The notes under the pieces are model-generated. The model saw only the letters and a program-made list of their open reading frames with translations. It did not search any database and was not told the DNA's origin. Both the position numbers and the translations under genes were made by a program. Source: Stenotrophomonas sp. Marseille-Q4652 (GTDB taxonomy: Bacteria > Pseudomonadota > Gammaproteobacteria > Xanthomonadales > Xanthomonadaceae). From it: a stretch of 64,000 nucleotides of DNA. The stretch is taken from the NCBI RefSeq assembly GCF_916618915.1, contig NZ_CAKAKE010000001.1:1054001-1118000 (forward strand), in the 5' to 3' direction. This document shows positions 7,213-16,966 of this stretch, one piece after another (position 1 is the stretch's first letter; each line of letters begins with the position of its first letter).

Positions 7213-9198
7213 ATGAGTATGGACCTGCAACGTTTCCACGCCACCTTCTTCGAGGAAAGCCGCGAAGGACTGGACGCCATGGAAGCCGGTCTGCTCGCGA
7301 TGGAAGACGGCCAGCACGATGCCGAAACCATCAACTCGGTTTTCCGCGCCGCGCATTCGATCAAGGGCGGCGCCGGCACCTTCGGCTTCGATGCCATTGC
7401 CGGCCTCACCCACGTGCTGGAAACCCTGCTCGACGAGCTGCGCGCCGGCAAGCGTGCACTGGAAAGCGCCGCGGTCGACGCCATGCTGGCCTCGGTGGAC
7501 GTACTGCGCGCCCTGCTGCGCGAAGCCGAACACGGCCAGCCGGCCGACCCCGAATCGGTGCGCGCGGTGAAGGAACGCCTGGAAGCGGTGCTGTCGGGCA
7601 AGGCCACCAGCGCCGCCCCGGCCGCCGCCGCAGCCGCCGAGCCCGAGCCGGAAGGCTGGCAGATCGGCTTCACCCCGGCGCCCGGCCTGTTCATGAGCGG
7701 CAATGATCCGCTGCGCATCATCCGCGAACTGGAAAGCCTGGGCTCGCTGCAGGTCGCCTCGCGCCTGGAGAAGCTGCCCGAGTTCGCCCACCTGGACCCG
7801 CTCGAGGCCTACATGGCCTGGGACCTGGGCCTGGTTGGCAGGATCCCGCGCGCCAAGATCGAGGACACCTTCGCCTGGGTCGTGGACGACTGCGAACTGG
7901 AGATCCGTCCGGTCGCCGCGCCGCCGAGCCTGGCCGTTCAGGCCCCGGCCGCTGCCCCGGCTCCCGCCGAAGCGGCACGTCCGGCTGCCGGTGGAGCTTC
8001 CGCTCCCGCCGCTGCGTCCAGCGAAGCCGAGACATCGATCCGCGTCAGCGTCGACAAGGTCGATGCGCTGATCAACCTGGTCGGCGAGCTGGTCATCACC
8101 CAGGCCATGCTCAAGCAGGTCTCCGGCGGGCTGGACCCGGTCCACGCCGAGCGCCTGTTCGCCGGCCTGGACCTGCTCGAACGCAATACCCGCGACCTGC
8201 AGGAAGCCGTCATCGGCGTGCGCATGCTGCCGGTGGACGCCGTGTTCCGCCGCTTCCCGCGTCTGGTCCGCGACCTGTCCACCCGCCTGGGCAAGCACGT
8301 GCGCCTGCGCACCATCGGCGAAGGCACCGAGCTGGACAAGGGCCTGATCGAGAAGATCGCCGATCCGCTGGTCCACCTGGTCCGCAACTCCATCGACCAC
8401 GGCCTGGAAATGCCCGACGTGCGTTGCCAGGCCGGCAAGGACGAGACCGGCACCATCACCCTGGCGGCTTCGCACCAGGGCGGCCACATCGTCATCGAGG
8501 TCAGCGACGACGGGCGCGGCCTGAACCGCGACAAGATCCTGGCCAAGGCCCAGGAACGCGGCCTGGCCGTGCCGGACAACCCGACCGACGCCCAGGTCTG
8601 GGACCTGATCTTCGCACCGGGCTTCTCCACCGCCGATGCCGTCACCGACCTGTCCGGTCGTGGCGTGGGCATGGACGTGGTCCGCCGCAACATCCAGGCC
8701 CTGGGTGGCGAGGTGCAGATCGAATCCAGCGCCGGTGCCGGTACCCGCACCCTGATCCGCCTGCCGCTGACCCTGGCCATCCTCGACGGCATGACCGTGT
8801 CCGTTGGTGGCGAGACGCTGATCCTGCCGCTGGCCTACGTGCTCGAAGCGTTGCAGCCCAAGGAAGAGGACATCCGCACCATGGCCGGCGAAGGCCGCGT
8901 GCTGCGCGTCCGCGGCGAGTACCTGCCGATCCTGTCGCTGCGCGAGTACTACGCCTACGGTGCCGAAGGCGCCAACCCCGATCCGCTGGTGGTGGTGGTC
9001 GAAGGCGACGGCCAGAAGATCGCGCTGGAAGTCGACGAACTGGTCGGCCAGCAGCAGGTCGTGGTCAAGAACATCGAGAACAACTACCGTCGCATCAGTG
9101 GCGTGTCCGGCGCCACCATCCTCGGCGACGGCCGTGTCGCGCTGATCGTGGACATCGGTGGCCTGGTGCGTTCGCTGCGCATCGCCGAAGCGGCGTGA
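7213..9198 (+). CDS. cheA2: Chemotaxis histidine kinase CheA2
   Basis: A 661-residue CheA of a different type from CheA1. P1 carries His48 in AAHSIKGGAGTFGF. Residues about 135-235 form a distinct middle domain starting WQIGFTPAPGLFMSGNDP, a pattern found in P2-like response-regulator-binding domains of non-enteric CheA proteins. After an Ala/Pro linker come P3 (VDALINLVGELVITQAML), the P4 kinase (LVRNSIDHG, DDGRGLNRD, GRGVGMDVV) and the CheW-like P5. Having two full CheA kinases in one block implies two phosphorelays or a mixed array with shared MCPs. Confidence 0.94.
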   Translation: MSMDLQRFHATFFEESREGLDAMEAGLLAMEDGQHDAETINSVFRAAHSIKGGAGTFGFDAIAGLTHVLETLLDELRAGKRALESAAVDAMLASVDVLRALLREAEHGQPADPESVRAVKERLEAVLSGKATSAAPAAAAAAEPEPEGWQIGFTPAPGLFMSGNDPLRIIRELESLGSLQVASRLEKLPEFAHLDPLEAYMAWDLGLVGRIPRAKIEDTFAWVVDDCELEIRPVAAPPSLAVQAPAAAPAPAEAARPAAGGASAPAAASSEAETSIRVSVDKVDALINLVGELVITQAMLKQVSGGLDPVHAERLFAGLDLLERNTRDLQEAVIGVRMLPVDAVFRRFPRLVRDLSTRLGKHVRLRTIGEGTELDKGLIEKIADPLVHLVRNSIDHGLEMPDVRCQAGKDETGTITLAASHQGGHIVIEVSDDGRGLNRDKILAKAQERGLAVPDNPTDAQVWDLIFAPGFSTADAVTDLSGRGVGMDVVRRNIQALGGEVQIESSAGAGTRTLIRLPLTLAILDGMTVSVGGETLILPLAYVLEALQPKEEDIRTMAGEGRVLRVRGEYLPILSLREYYAYGAEGANPDPLVVVVEGDGQKIALEVDELVGQQQVVVKNIENNYRRISGVSGATILGDGRVALIVDIGGLVRSLRIAEAA

Positions 9199-9272
9199 TC
9201 CCCATCGCGGTTTGACGCCACGCCTCCGGGCGTGGCGCAATTCCCCGCCCGCTGTACGAAGGCCCCCCCACA

Positions 9273-10451
9273 ATGAAGTCTTCCTTCCTGCTTGCCGTGG
9301 CCAGCCTGGCCGCGCCTGCCTGCGCGCTCGCGCAGTCCCCGTCCAGCGATGCCAGCCTGTGGCCGCCGCGCTGGAGCCCGGCCAACGGCACCGAGGTCTC
9401 GCTGACCGGCAACATCGCCTACGACCTCAACCGCGTCGATGCCGATGGCACCGGGCTGCAGGACGATGATGCCTGGCGCCGCCATGAGCTCGGCCTCAAC
9501 ATCAAGCGCAAGGGCGTGTACGACATCGCGGTCGCCTACGACCTGCACAACGAGACATGGATGGACGTGACCCTGCGCCTGGAGAGCAAGGCGCTGTTCG
9601 GTCGCGACGTGGGCAAGCTGCGCGTGGGCCACATGAAACTGCCGCTCGGCTTCGAGGGCAACTCGGCCACCCGCAACGGCTCGTTCATGGAGAACTCGAT
9701 CGCCACCCAGGCCTTCTACGAGGGCCGCCGCCTCGGCGTGGACTGGTCGCTGGAACAGCCGCGCTGGCTGTTCAACGCCGGCTGGTACGCCGACGACCTG
9801 CACGGCAACAACCCCGGCAACAGCATGGCCGCACGCGTGGCGTGGACGCCGCGCAAGCAGGACGGCCAGGTGCTGCACCTGGGCCTGTCCGGCACCCGCG
9901 AGCTGCCCGACCCGGAGATCAACGGCCGCGGCGTCGAAGTGCTGCCCAGCGTGCGCTGGCGCGCCAAGCCCGAGGTCTCGCTGACCGGCGTGCGCCTGGT
10001 CGACTCCGGCACCCTGGCCAATATCGACCGCATCGACCGCCACGGCATCGAGGCGCTGTGGATCGAAGGGCCGTGGTCGCTGCAGGGCGAATACCTGCGC
10101 CAGGAAACCTCGCGCCGCGGGGGGCTGGGCAACTACGCCAGCGACGGCTGGTACCTGTCCGGCAGCTGGCTGGTCACCGGCGAGTCGCGTGTCTACAGCG
10201 GCGGCAACATCGCCAACCCCAGGCCGGAAGGCAAGGCCGGTGCGGTCGAACTGCTGGCCCGCTACAGCCATATCGACCTGGACAGTGACGGCATCGCCGG
10301 TGGGCGCGAAAGCAACTGGACCGTGGGCGCCAACTGGTACGTGGGCCGCCACCTCAAGTTCCAGGCCAACCATGTGTGGGCCGATGCCCGCCGCGGCGCC
10401 GTCCACGTCCGTCCGCGGGCCCTGGAACTGCGGGCCCAGCTGCACTTCTGA
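9273..10451 (+). CDS. OprO/OprP-type outer-membrane porin
   Basis: A 392-residue protein with a Sec signal peptide (MKSSFLLAVASLAAPACALA, cleavage after ALA) and alternating aromatic/charged beta strands ending in an aromatic residue (ELRAQLHF), typical of outer-membrane barrels. The conserved block VGHMKLPLGFEGNSATRNGSFMENS and the tail ARRGAVHVRPRALELRAQLHF match the phosphate-selective porin O/P family. Ligand selectivity cannot be read from sequence. It is an unusual neighbour for chemotaxis genes; a terminator follows. Confidence 0.8.
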   Translation: MKSSFLLAVASLAAPACALAQSPSSDASLWPPRWSPANGTEVSLTGNIAYDLNRVDADGTGLQDDDAWRRHELGLNIKRKGVYDIAVAYDLHNETWMDVTLRLESKALFGRDVGKLRVGHMKLPLGFEGNSATRNGSFMENSIATQAFYEGRRLGVDWSLEQPRWLFNAGWYADDLHGNNPGNSMAARVAWTPRKQDGQVLHLGLSGTRELPDPEINGRGVEVLPSVRWRAKPEVSLTGVRLVDSGTLANIDRIDRHGIEALWIEGPWSLQGEYLRQETSRRGGLGNYASDGWYLSGSWLVTGESRVYSGGNIANPRPEGKAGAVELLARYSHIDLDSDGIAGGRESNWTVGANWYVGRHLKFQANHVWADARRGAVHVRPRALELRAQLHF

Positions 10452-10508
10452 TCCCGTCGCCCACGGCCGGCATCCAGCCGGACTACACACCTTCAAGAAA
10501 GTCAAGCG

Positions 10509-10544
10509 CGCGCCGCTAACTCATCCAGCGGCGCGTTCTTTTTT
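10509..10544 (+). terminator. Intrinsic terminator after the porin gene
   Basis: A 9-bp perfect GC stem (CGCGCCGCT at 10509-10517 with AGCGGCGCG at 10527-10535) with a 9-base loop, followed by TTCTTTTTT. It isolates the first MCP gene from upstream transcription. Confidence 0.85.
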
Positions 10545-10634
10545 GCGCCTCCGCAGCAGCACCTGCGACCGCAGCCCTGCCGCGGATATCCGGGCAGCGC
10601 GGCGGCGTGTTGTCCCTGGCCTTTGGAGAGCATC

Positions 10635-12806
10635 ATGAAGTGGTTCCAGAACCTGCCCATCACCCGCAAGCTGCTGCTGGCCTTTGCCAGCACCTGCGCA
10701 CTGACGGTAATGCTGGGCGTGTTTTCGCTGTGGCGCATGCAGCTTTCCGACGTACGCATGCAGGAGGTCAATACCAACTGGATGCCGGCCGTGCAGCATC
10801 TGGGTGAAATGCGCGCCCAGCTCGGCGAGTTCCGCACCTTCGAGCAGGCCCAGCTCAATTTCCAGGGCAACGAGGAGCGGCTGGCCGACTACCGCAAGCG
10901 CCTGGCCGATGTGCGCGGCGTGATCGAGGCCTCCGAGAAGGCCTACGACGACATCCCCAGCGAGTACGCGCCCGAGGAAAAGGCGATGTACGAGAACATG
11001 CAGTCGCTGCGCGCAGCCTATTTCGCCGCCAACGACCGCATCGCCGAAGCCATTGCCGCCGACGACTTCGCCGCCGCCCGCGCGATTTCCGACGACGAGT
11101 CGCGCAAGATCCGCCGCGAGCTGTTCGACCAGCTCAAGGAGATGTCCAGGTACAACCAGGACGAACTGGGCAAGGTGATCGCCGAGTCCAACCGCGTGCA
11201 CAAGCAGTCGGTGGCCGCGGTGATCATTGGCCTGCTGCTGATCCTCGGCCTGGCTGTCGCGCTGGGCGTGGCCATCACCCGCTCCATCGTCCGCCCGCTG
11301 GCCGATGCGGTGCGCGTGGCCGACGACGTGGCCCAGGGCCGGCTCGACACCCGCGTGGATACCTCGCGCCAGGACGAGGTCGGCAAACTGCTGGTCTCCA
11401 TGCAGCGCATGAAGTCGCAGGTGCAGGCAGTGATCGCCGCCCAGCTCGAAATGAACCGGATGCACGAGGAAGGCCAGATCAGCTACCGCATCGATGCAGC
11501 CCGGTTCCCGGGCGAGTACGGCCAGCTGGTGGAAGGCGCCAACGCGCTGGTATCGCAGCACATCGCGGTCCAGCTCAAGGTCGTGGAGGTCATGCGCCGC
11601 TACGCCGCCGGTGACCTGTCGGTGGACATGGACCGCCTGCCCGGGGAGAAGGCCGCCATCACCGAGGCCATCGGCGCGACCAAGGCCAGCCTGTCGGCCA
11701 TCAACGGCGAAATCCGGCGCCTGGCCACGGCCGCCGCCGCCGGCGATTTCAGCCAGCGCGGTGACGAGGGTCGATTCCAGTACGAATTCGGCGGGATGGT
11801 GGCCGGGCTCAACCGGCTGATGGAGACCACCGACGGCAACCTGGCCGAGGTCTCCGCCCTGCTGCAGGCCATCGCCCGCGGCGACCTCACCGTGCGCATG
11901 GACGGCGACTTCCACGGCGTGTTCGCCCGCATGCGTGATGACGCCAACGCCACCGTCGCACAGCTGACCACCATCGTCGGCCGCATCCAGTCCGCGGCCG
12001 ACAGCATCAGCCTGGCTGCCGGCGAGATTGCCTCGGGCAACTCGGATCTGTCGCGCCGTACCGAACAGCAGGCCGCCAACCTGGAAGAAACCGCCGCCTC
12101 GATGGAGGAACTCACCTCCACCGTGCGCCAGAATGCCGAGCACGCCCGCCAGGCCAACCAGCTCGCCATCGGCGCGCAAGGCGTCGCCTCGCAGGGCGGC
12201 CAGGTCGTGGGCCAGGTCGTGACCACGATGTCGGCCATCGAGGCCTCGTCGAAGAAGATCGCCGACATCATCTCGGTCATCGACGGCATCGCCTTCCAGA
12301 CCAACATCCTGGCGTTGAACGCCGCGGTGGAAGCCGCCCGTGCCGGCGAACAGGGCCGCGGCTTCGCCGTGGTCGCCTCGGAGGTGCGGACCCTGGCCCA
12401 GCGTTCGGCCGGTGCCGCCAAGGAGATCAAGACCCTGATCGACGACTCGGTCGAGAAGGTGTCCGAGGGCTCGGCGCTGGTCAACCAGGCCGGCAGCACG
12501 ATGGGCGAGATCGTCACCAGCGTCCAGCGCGTGACCGACATCATGGCCGAGATCTCCGCCGCCTCGCAGGAACAGAGCGCCGGCATCGAACAGGTCAACC
12601 ACACCGTCAACCAGATGGACGAAACCACCCAGCAGAACGCCGCGCTGGTGGAGGAAGCCACTGCCGCCGCGCGCTCGATGGAGGAACAGGCCGCGCAGCT
12701 GGTCGAAGCCGTCGCCAGTTTCCGGCTGTCGCAGGACGCCGGCGTGGCCGGACTGGTACGCGACCGCGTGACCCGCATCGCCGCGGCATCGGCCCCGCGT
12801 TCCTGA
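10635..12806 (+). CDS. Methyl-accepting chemotaxis protein 1, poly-HAMP
   Basis: A 723-residue MCP. ATG 10635 is chosen over an in-frame TTG at 10623 because it has GGAGAG 4 bases upstream and starts a membrane segment. TM1 (about 10-30), a four-helix-bundle-like periplasmic domain, TM2 (about 195-215, [17 protein letters not shown]), then a canonical HAMP ([15 protein letters not shown]) followed by several further HAMP-like units (e.g. [44 protein letters not shown]). The signalling hairpin has the conserved tip [20 protein letters not shown]. It ends [12 protein letters not shown] without a CheR-docking pentapeptide. Ligand unknown. Confidence 0.93.
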   Translation: MKWFQNLPITRKLLLAFASTCALTVMLGVFSLWRMQLSDVRMQEVNTNWMPAVQHLGEMRAQLGEFRTFEQAQLNFQGNEERLADYRKRLADVRGVIEASEKAYDDIPSEYAPEEKAMYENMQSLRAAYFAANDRIAEAIAADDFAAARAISDDESRKIRRELFDQLKEMSRYNQDELGKVIAESNRVHKQSVAAVIIGLLLILGLAVALGVAITRSIVRPLADAVRVADDVAQGRLDTRVDTSRQDEVGKLLVSMQRMKSQVQAVIAAQLEMNRMHEEGQISYRIDAARFPGEYGQLVEGANALVSQHIAVQLKVVEVMRRYAAGDLSVDMDRLPGEKAAITEAIGATKASLSAINGEIRRLATAAAAGDFSQRGDEGRFQYEFGGMVAGLNRLMETTDGNLAEVSALLQAIARGDLTVRMDGDFHGVFARMRDDANATVAQLTTIVGRIQSAADSISLAAGEIASGNSDLSRRTEQQAANLEETAASMEELTSTVRQNAEHARQANQLAIGAQGVASQGGQVVGQVVTTMSAIEASSKKIADIISVIDGIAFQTNILALNAAVEAARAGEQGRGFAVVASEVRTLAQRSAGAAKEIKTLIDDSVEKVSEGSALVNQAGSTMGEIVTSVQRVTDIMAEISAASQEQSAGIEQVNHTVNQMDETTQQNAALVEEATAAARSMEEQAAQLVEAVASFRLSQDAGVAGLVRDRVTRIAAASAPRS
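11880..12690 (+). repeat. MCP signalling-domain DNA repeat (copy 1 of 4)
   Basis: About 0.8 kb covering the last HAMP and the signalling hairpin is near-identical at DNA level to parts of the other three MCP genes, roughly 14277-15085, 18799-19605 and 21711-22520, with many runs of 20-40 identical bases. All copies are in direct orientation. Such repeats invite unequal recombination and gene conversion, which fits the collapsed gene found between copies 3 and 4. Confidence 0.8.
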
Positions 12807-12896
12807 ACCCTGTCGCCCGCGGCTGCGCACAACCCGCAGGCGTTCGTGCAACACCTGTCGTACTGCCGCATGGACGCCGTGGAACAACCTTCCACC

Positions 12897-12931
12897 AGGG
12901 GAAGCCGGAAGCACCAGGCACCGGCTCCCCT
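12897..12931. other. Stem-loop in the MCP1-MCP2 gap
   Basis: AGGGG plus AGCCGG (12897-12908, one bulged A) pairs with CCGGCTCCCCT at 12921-12931. No T run follows, so it may be an attenuating or processing hairpin and not a full terminator. The rest of the 213-bp gap shows no sigma-28 site. Confidence 0.35.
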
Positions 12932-13019
12932 AGCAACAACGAGGGACCTGCGTGGCCCGCCGCGTGCTGGCCAGCAGATCCGCCCACACCGGCCTGGCTG
13001 GCCCTGCAGAGACCGCCGC

Positions 13020-15266
13020 ATGAAGCTCGACACCCTCCTCGCAAGAAAGCTGTCCAACCTGCCACTCAAGCGTAAATTCCTGATCCAGACCGTACTGGTG
13101 GCCATCGGCACCATCGTGCTGGCGGTCATCGCCGCCCGCATCCAGTACCTCGATCTCAACAGTACCCGCCAGGCCGGCCTCAAGGCGCAGACCGAGATGG
13201 CGCTGGGCGTGATCGAGCATTACGCCGGACAGGTTGCCGATGGCCACATCGACGAGGCCGAGGGCCAGCGCCTGGCCCTGGCAAGCCTGTCGGCGATGCA
13301 GGCCAACAACGGCGTGGACTACTTTTTCGTCACCGATGAAGAACCGCGCATGCTGATGCACCCCACCCGCCCGGACCTGATCGGCAAGCCCATCGCCGAC
13401 GTGCTCAGTGCCGATGGCAAGCGCATCTTCCCCGAGTTCGTCCGCGTTGCGCAGGCCGGCGGCGGGCACGTGGACTACGCCTGGGCCAAGGCCGGTGAGA
13501 AGGATCCCGTTCCCAAGACTTCCTACGCAGCGCTCTACAAACCCTGGGGCTGGGTGGTCGGCACCGGCGTCTACCTCGACGACACGCAGGCGCAGGCCCT
13601 GCAGTTCACCTTCATCATGACCTTCGTCGGCGGCGGGCTGGTGCTGCTGACCATGGCTATCGGCTGGGCGATCGGCTACTCCGTGCTGGAGCCGGTATCG
13701 CGTGCACTGGCCGCGATCCGCGGCGTTTCGCGCGGTGACCTGGGCGTTCGCAGCGGCCACCACGGCAGCGACGAGGTCGGCCAGATGCTCAAGGCCACCG
13801 ACGAGATGGTGCACATGCTCGAGCGCTTCTCGCGCGAGACCGGCACCATGATCCGGCTGCATGCCGCCGAGGACATCAGCCACCGCATGCCGGAGGATTT
13901 CCCCGGCGTGTATGGCGAGCTGGCGCATGGCATCAACACCATGATGTTCGAGCACCTGGACGCCTTCCGCGATGCGATCAGCGTGCTGGACCGCTACGCC
14001 CACGGCGACCTGGCCCAGGACGCCCGCCGCCTGCCCGGCTCGCGCGCCTTCCTGCACGAGGCGATGGATGCGGCCAAGCAGGCGTTGCTGGCAATCAACG
14101 GCGAGATCAAGCGCCTGGCACGGGCCGCGGCCGCCGGCGACTTCAGCGTGCGTGGCGACGAGTCCCGCTTCAACCACGATTTCCGGCAGATGGTGCAGGG
14201 CCTGAACGCGATGATGGCGACCAGCGACCGCAACCTGGCGCAGCTGTCCGCACTGCTGCAGTCACTGGCCGAGGGCGACCTGACCGTACGCATGGACGGC
14301 GACTTCCACGGTGTGTTCGCCCGCATGCGCGATGACGCCAACGCCACCGTCGCCCAGCTCACCAGCATGGTCAGCCGTATCCAGGCCTCGGCCGACAGCA
14401 TCAACCTCGCGGCCGGGGAGATTGCCTCGGGCAACGCCGACCTGTCGCGCCGCACCGAGCAGCAGGCTGCCAACCTGGAAGAAACCGCCGCCTCGATGGA
14501 GGAACTCACCTCCACCGTGCGCCAGAACGCCGAACACGCCCGCCAGGCCAACCAGCTGGCCATCGGTGCCCACGGCGTCGCCTCGCAGGGCGGCCAGGTC
14601 GTGGGCCATGTCGTGACCACGATGACGGCCATCGAGCAGTCTTCGAAGAAGATCGCCGACATCATCAGTGTGATCGACGGGATCGCCTTCCAGACCAACA
14701 TCCTGGCGTTGAACGCCGCGGTGGAAGCCGCGCGTGCCGGCGAGCAGGGCCGCGGCTTTGCCGTCGTGGCTTCGGAAGTGCGCACCCTGGCCCAGCGTTC
14801 GGCCGGTGCCGCCAAGGAGATCAAGACCCTGATCGACGACTCGGTCGACAAGGTCTCCGAGGGCTCGGCATTGGTGAACCAGGCCGGCAGCACCATGGGC
14901 GAGATCGTGAACTCGGTCCAGCGCGTCACCGACATCATGGCCGAGATCTCGGCGGCGTCGCAGGAACAGTCCTCGGGCATCGAACAGGTCAACAAGACCG
15001 TGACCCAGATGGACGAGACCACCCAGCAGAACGCCGCGCTGGTGGAAGAAGCCACCGCTGCCGCCCGCTCGATGGAGGAGCAGGCCTCGCAGCTGATGGA
15101 AGCCGTGGCCGTGTTCCGCGTCGCGGGCCAGCCCGCGGCCGCCGCGCCGGCACGCCAGCCCACCGCCCCAGCCCCGGCAAAACGCACGCAGCCCCGCCCG
15201 GCGGCCCGTGCAAAGGTGGACGCGGTGATGGAAACCGCAGCCGACGCCGAGTGGCAGGAGTTCTGA
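13020..15266 (+). CDS. Methyl-accepting chemotaxis protein 2 with sCache domain
   Basis: A 748-residue MCP. The ATG at 13020 starts immediately before TM1 ([20 protein letters not shown]); the open frame extends further upstream only without coding character. The periplasmic domain (about 40-200) has single-Cache features: [16 protein letters not shown] and [20 protein letters not shown]2 is near 205-225, followed by a HAMP, further HAMP-like units and the signalling hairpin. The C-terminus, after an Ala/Pro/Lys linker, is EWQEF, a match to the W-x-x-F pentapeptide that tethers CheR/CheB to receptors. A perfect hairpin lies downstream. Confidence 0.93.
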   Translation: MKLDTLLARKLSNLPLKRKFLIQTVLVAIGTIVLAVIAARIQYLDLNSTRQAGLKAQTEMALGVIEHYAGQVADGHIDEAEGQRLALASLSAMQANNGVDYFFVTDEEPRMLMHPTRPDLIGKPIADVLSADGKRIFPEFVRVAQAGGGHVDYAWAKAGEKDPVPKTSYAALYKPWGWVVGTGVYLDDTQAQALQFTFIMTFVGGGLVLLTMAIGWAIGYSVLEPVSRALAAIRGVSRGDLGVRSGHHGSDEVGQMLKATDEMVHMLERFSRETGTMIRLHAAEDISHRMPEDFPGVYGELAHGINTMMFEHLDAFRDAISVLDRYAHGDLAQDARRLPGSRAFLHEAMDAAKQALLAINGEIKRLARAAAAGDFSVRGDESRFNHDFRQMVQGLNAMMATSDRNLAQLSALLQSLAEGDLTVRMDGDFHGVFARMRDDANATVAQLTSMVSRIQASADSINLAAGEIASGNADLSRRTEQQAANLEETAASMEELTSTVRQNAEHARQANQLAIGAHGVASQGGQVVGHVVTTMTAIEQSSKKIADIISVIDGIAFQTNILALNAAVEAARAGEQGRGFAVVASEVRTLAQRSAGAAKEIKTLIDDSVDKVSEGSALVNQAGSTMGEIVNSVQRVTDIMAEISAASQEQSSGIEQVNKTVTQMDETTQQNAALVEEATAAARSMEEQASQLMEAVAVFRVAGQPAAAAPARQPTAPAPAKRTQPRPAARAKVDAVMETAADAEWQEF

Positions 15267-15306
15267 TCCACCACTGGAAAACGCAGCGGGCCCAGCCTGC
15301 CCCTAC

Positions 15307-15339
15307 CCACCGGCGGTCCGCCTTCGCGACCGCCGGTGG
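15307..15339. terminator. Perfect 12-bp stem-loop after MCP2
   Basis: CCACCGGCGGTC (15307-15318) pairs perfectly with GACCGCCGGTGG (15328-15339) around a 9-base loop. The trailing sequence is TCCCGC with no U tract, so termination is possible but not assured. Confidence 0.45.
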
Positions 15340-15409
15340 ATCCCGCAGGACCGTGCCGACCCCTGCCGGTCGGGCGGCAGTCCGCGGACAGCATCCTCCA
15401 CGGCCCCGC

Positions 15410-15436
15410 TAAAGACCCGCCACGGCCGGCCGATAC
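15410..15436 (+). promoter_or_regulatory. Probable FliA promoter for the PilZ gene
   Basis: TAAA (15410-15413), 15 bases, GCCGATAC (15429-15436): seven of eight -10 bases and all four -35 bases match the sigma-28 consensus. The PilZ start codon is 62 bases downstream. Confidence 0.75.
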
Positions 15437-15498
15437 CCCTTGCTGTCCACCCGTCTTCGGAGACGGCGGTCGACGACTGTCCCTCCCAACAGAGCGCC

Positions 15499-16260
15499 AT
15501 GACAGACGAAAAAACCCCAGCGGCGCACGAAGCGTCCGACGAGCAGGATGAGCGCTATCTGGTACGCAACCCGCGCCAGATCCGCCAGCTGCTGCAGGCA
15601 ATGATCGACCAGCGCTCGCTGATCAATGCCCACCTGGCTGGCCGCGAACAGTCATTCCCTACCGCGATCCTGGAACTCGATGACGACGAGCTCCTGATCG
15701 ACGGCAGCCCGTCCGAGGCCGCCAACGCGGCCGCCGAGGCCGCGCCGCATCTGCTGTGCTTTGCCCAGCTGGAACGGGTGACGGTGCGCTTCCGCCTGGA
15801 CGGCCTGGTCCGCGTCCGCAATGGCGCGCATACCGGCTTCCGCGCCGATATCCCCGAGGAGATGATCCACCTGCAACGACGCGAGCTGTACCGGCTGGAG
15901 ACGCCCGTCACCGACTCGCCTACCTGCCATGTTCCCCGCGGCGACAGCGGCGGCGGCGCTTCGTTCCGGGTGATGGACATCAGCGGCGGCGGCATCTCGC
16001 TGGCGCTGCCGGCCGACCAGCACGTGTTCTCCATGCAGCAGCGCTATCCCGGCTGCCAGCTGGCCCTGCCTGACGCCCCGCCGATGACCGTCACCCTGGT
16101 GGCCTGCAACGTCCGCACCCAGGTCATGCCCAACGGCGTGGAAATCCAGCGCGTGGGCCTGCGCTTCGACGACATGCCCCGCGGGGGCGATGCCGCCATC
16201 CAGCGCTACATCTTCCGCATCGAGCGCCAGCGCAGTGCCCGCAAGAACGGCGACCTCTGA
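15499..16260 (+). CDS. ycgR: YcgR-like c-di-GMP-binding flagellar brake protein
   Basis: A 253-residue two-domain protein. Residues 20-125 match the YcgR N-terminal domain ([17 protein letters not shown]), and residues 128-250 form a PilZ domain with both c-di-GMP-binding motifs: RRELYR (RxxxR) near residue 131 and DISGGGISL (D/NxSxxG) near residue 155. YcgR bound to c-di-GMP acts at the flagellar motor to slow or bias rotation. Its own sigma-28 promoter and position among MCPs fit a late flagellar gene, and connect the c-di-GMP enzymes of this window to motility output. Confidence 0.88.
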   Translation: MTDEKTPAAHEASDEQDERYLVRNPRQIRQLLQAMIDQRSLINAHLAGREQSFPTAILELDDDELLIDGSPSEAANAAAEAAPHLLCFAQLERVTVRFRLDGLVRVRNGAHTGFRADIPEEMIHLQRRELYRLETPVTDSPTCHVPRGDSGGGASFRVMDISGGGISLALPADQHVFSMQQRYPGCQLALPDAPPMTVTLVACNVRTQVMPNGVEIQRVGLRFDDMPRGGDAAIQRYIFRIERQRSARKNGDL

Positions 16261-16267
16261 CCGCCAC

Positions 16268-16295
16268 TAAAGTCGCCGCCCTCCGGTGCCGATAC
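16268..16295 (+). promoter_or_regulatory. Probable FliA promoter for cheW
   Basis: TAAA (16268-16271) and GCCGATAC (16288-16295) separated by 16 bases, one more than optimal. It lies 51 bases upstream of the cheW start codon. Confidence 0.6.
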
Positions 16296-16346
16296 CCCGG
16301 CTGTACCCCTCCTTACGGCTGCCCCTGGCCAGGATCAGGAAAACCG

Positions 16347-16835
16347 ATGAACGACATCAACTCCCAGAACACCGGCGCCGCCGGTGAATACCTCAGCTTC
16401 ACCCTCGGCAACGAGCACTACGGCGTGGACATCCTCAAGGTCCAGGAAATCCGTGGCTATGACTCGGTGACCAAGGTCCCGGACGCCCCGGACTACATCA
16501 AGGGCGTGATCAACCTGCGCGGCACCATCGTGCCGGTCATCGACCTGCGCCTGAAGCTGCGCCTGGACGAAGCCCGCTACGACGCCTTCACCGTGATGAT
16601 CGTGCTCAACGTGGAAGACCGCGTGGTCGGCATCGTCGTGGACAGCGTGTCCGACGTGATCCCGCTGGCCCCCGAGCAGATCCGCCCGACCCCGGAATTC
16701 GGCGCCGCCGTCGATACCCGCTTCATCTCGGGCATCGGCACCCAGGACGACCGCATGCTGATCCTGCTCGACATCGAGACCCTGCTGGACAGCGCCGAGC
16801 TGGGCCAGGCCAAGGCCGTCGAGGAAGCCGCCTGA
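16347..16835 (+). CDS. cheW: Chemotaxis coupling protein CheW
   Basis: A 162-residue single CheW domain (YLSFTLGNEHYGVDILKVQEIRG, GVINLRGTIVPVIDLRLKL, LLDIETLL). CheW links CheA to the MCP tips in the array. It is the only stand-alone CheW in the window, so it probably serves both CheA kinases together with the CheW-like domain of ParP. It has its own promoter and lies between the PilZ gene and a small secreted protein. Confidence 0.95.
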   Translation: MNDINSQNTGAAGEYLSFTLGNEHYGVDILKVQEIRGYDSVTKVPDAPDYIKGVINLRGTIVPVIDLRLKLRLDEARYDAFTVMIVLNVEDRVVGIVVDSVSDVIPLAPEQIRPTPEFGAAVDTRFISGIGTQDDRMLILLDIETLLDSAELGQAKAVEEAA

Positions 16836-16848
16836 AAATGAAAGGCCA

Positions 16849-16866
16849 GATTCGATCAATCGAATC
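16849..16866. other. AT-rich perfect inverted repeat downstream of cheW
   Basis: GATTCGAT-CA-ATCGAATC, two 8-base arms around 2 bases, inside a larger AAGGCC/GGCCTT pairing (16842-16882). It is notably AT-rich for this genome and sits between the cheW stop and the next promoter. It could be an operator or an RNA hairpin ending the cheW message; there is no T run. Confidence 0.4.
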
Positions 16867-16879
16867 GATCGATGCGGCC

Positions 16880-16906
16880 TTCAGATCTGCGGCCGACCGC
16901 CGATAG
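16880..16906 (+). promoter_or_regulatory. Possible FliA promoter for the small secreted protein and MCP3
   Basis: GCCGATAG at 16899-16906 with TTCA at 16880-16883 (15-base spacer). The -10 is good and the -35 weak. It lies 60 bases upstream of the next start codon. Confidence 0.45.
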
Positions 16907-16966
16907 CAGAAACATGTCCTGCCCGCTCCCGCGGGCCGGAGCTTTTATCACTACCGGAGATTCCCG

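Noticed and set aside
9199..9272. Sigma-54 promoter (TGGCAC-N5-TTGC) upstream of the porin gene
   Set aside because: TGGCGC is present but the -12 TTGC is not at the required distance.
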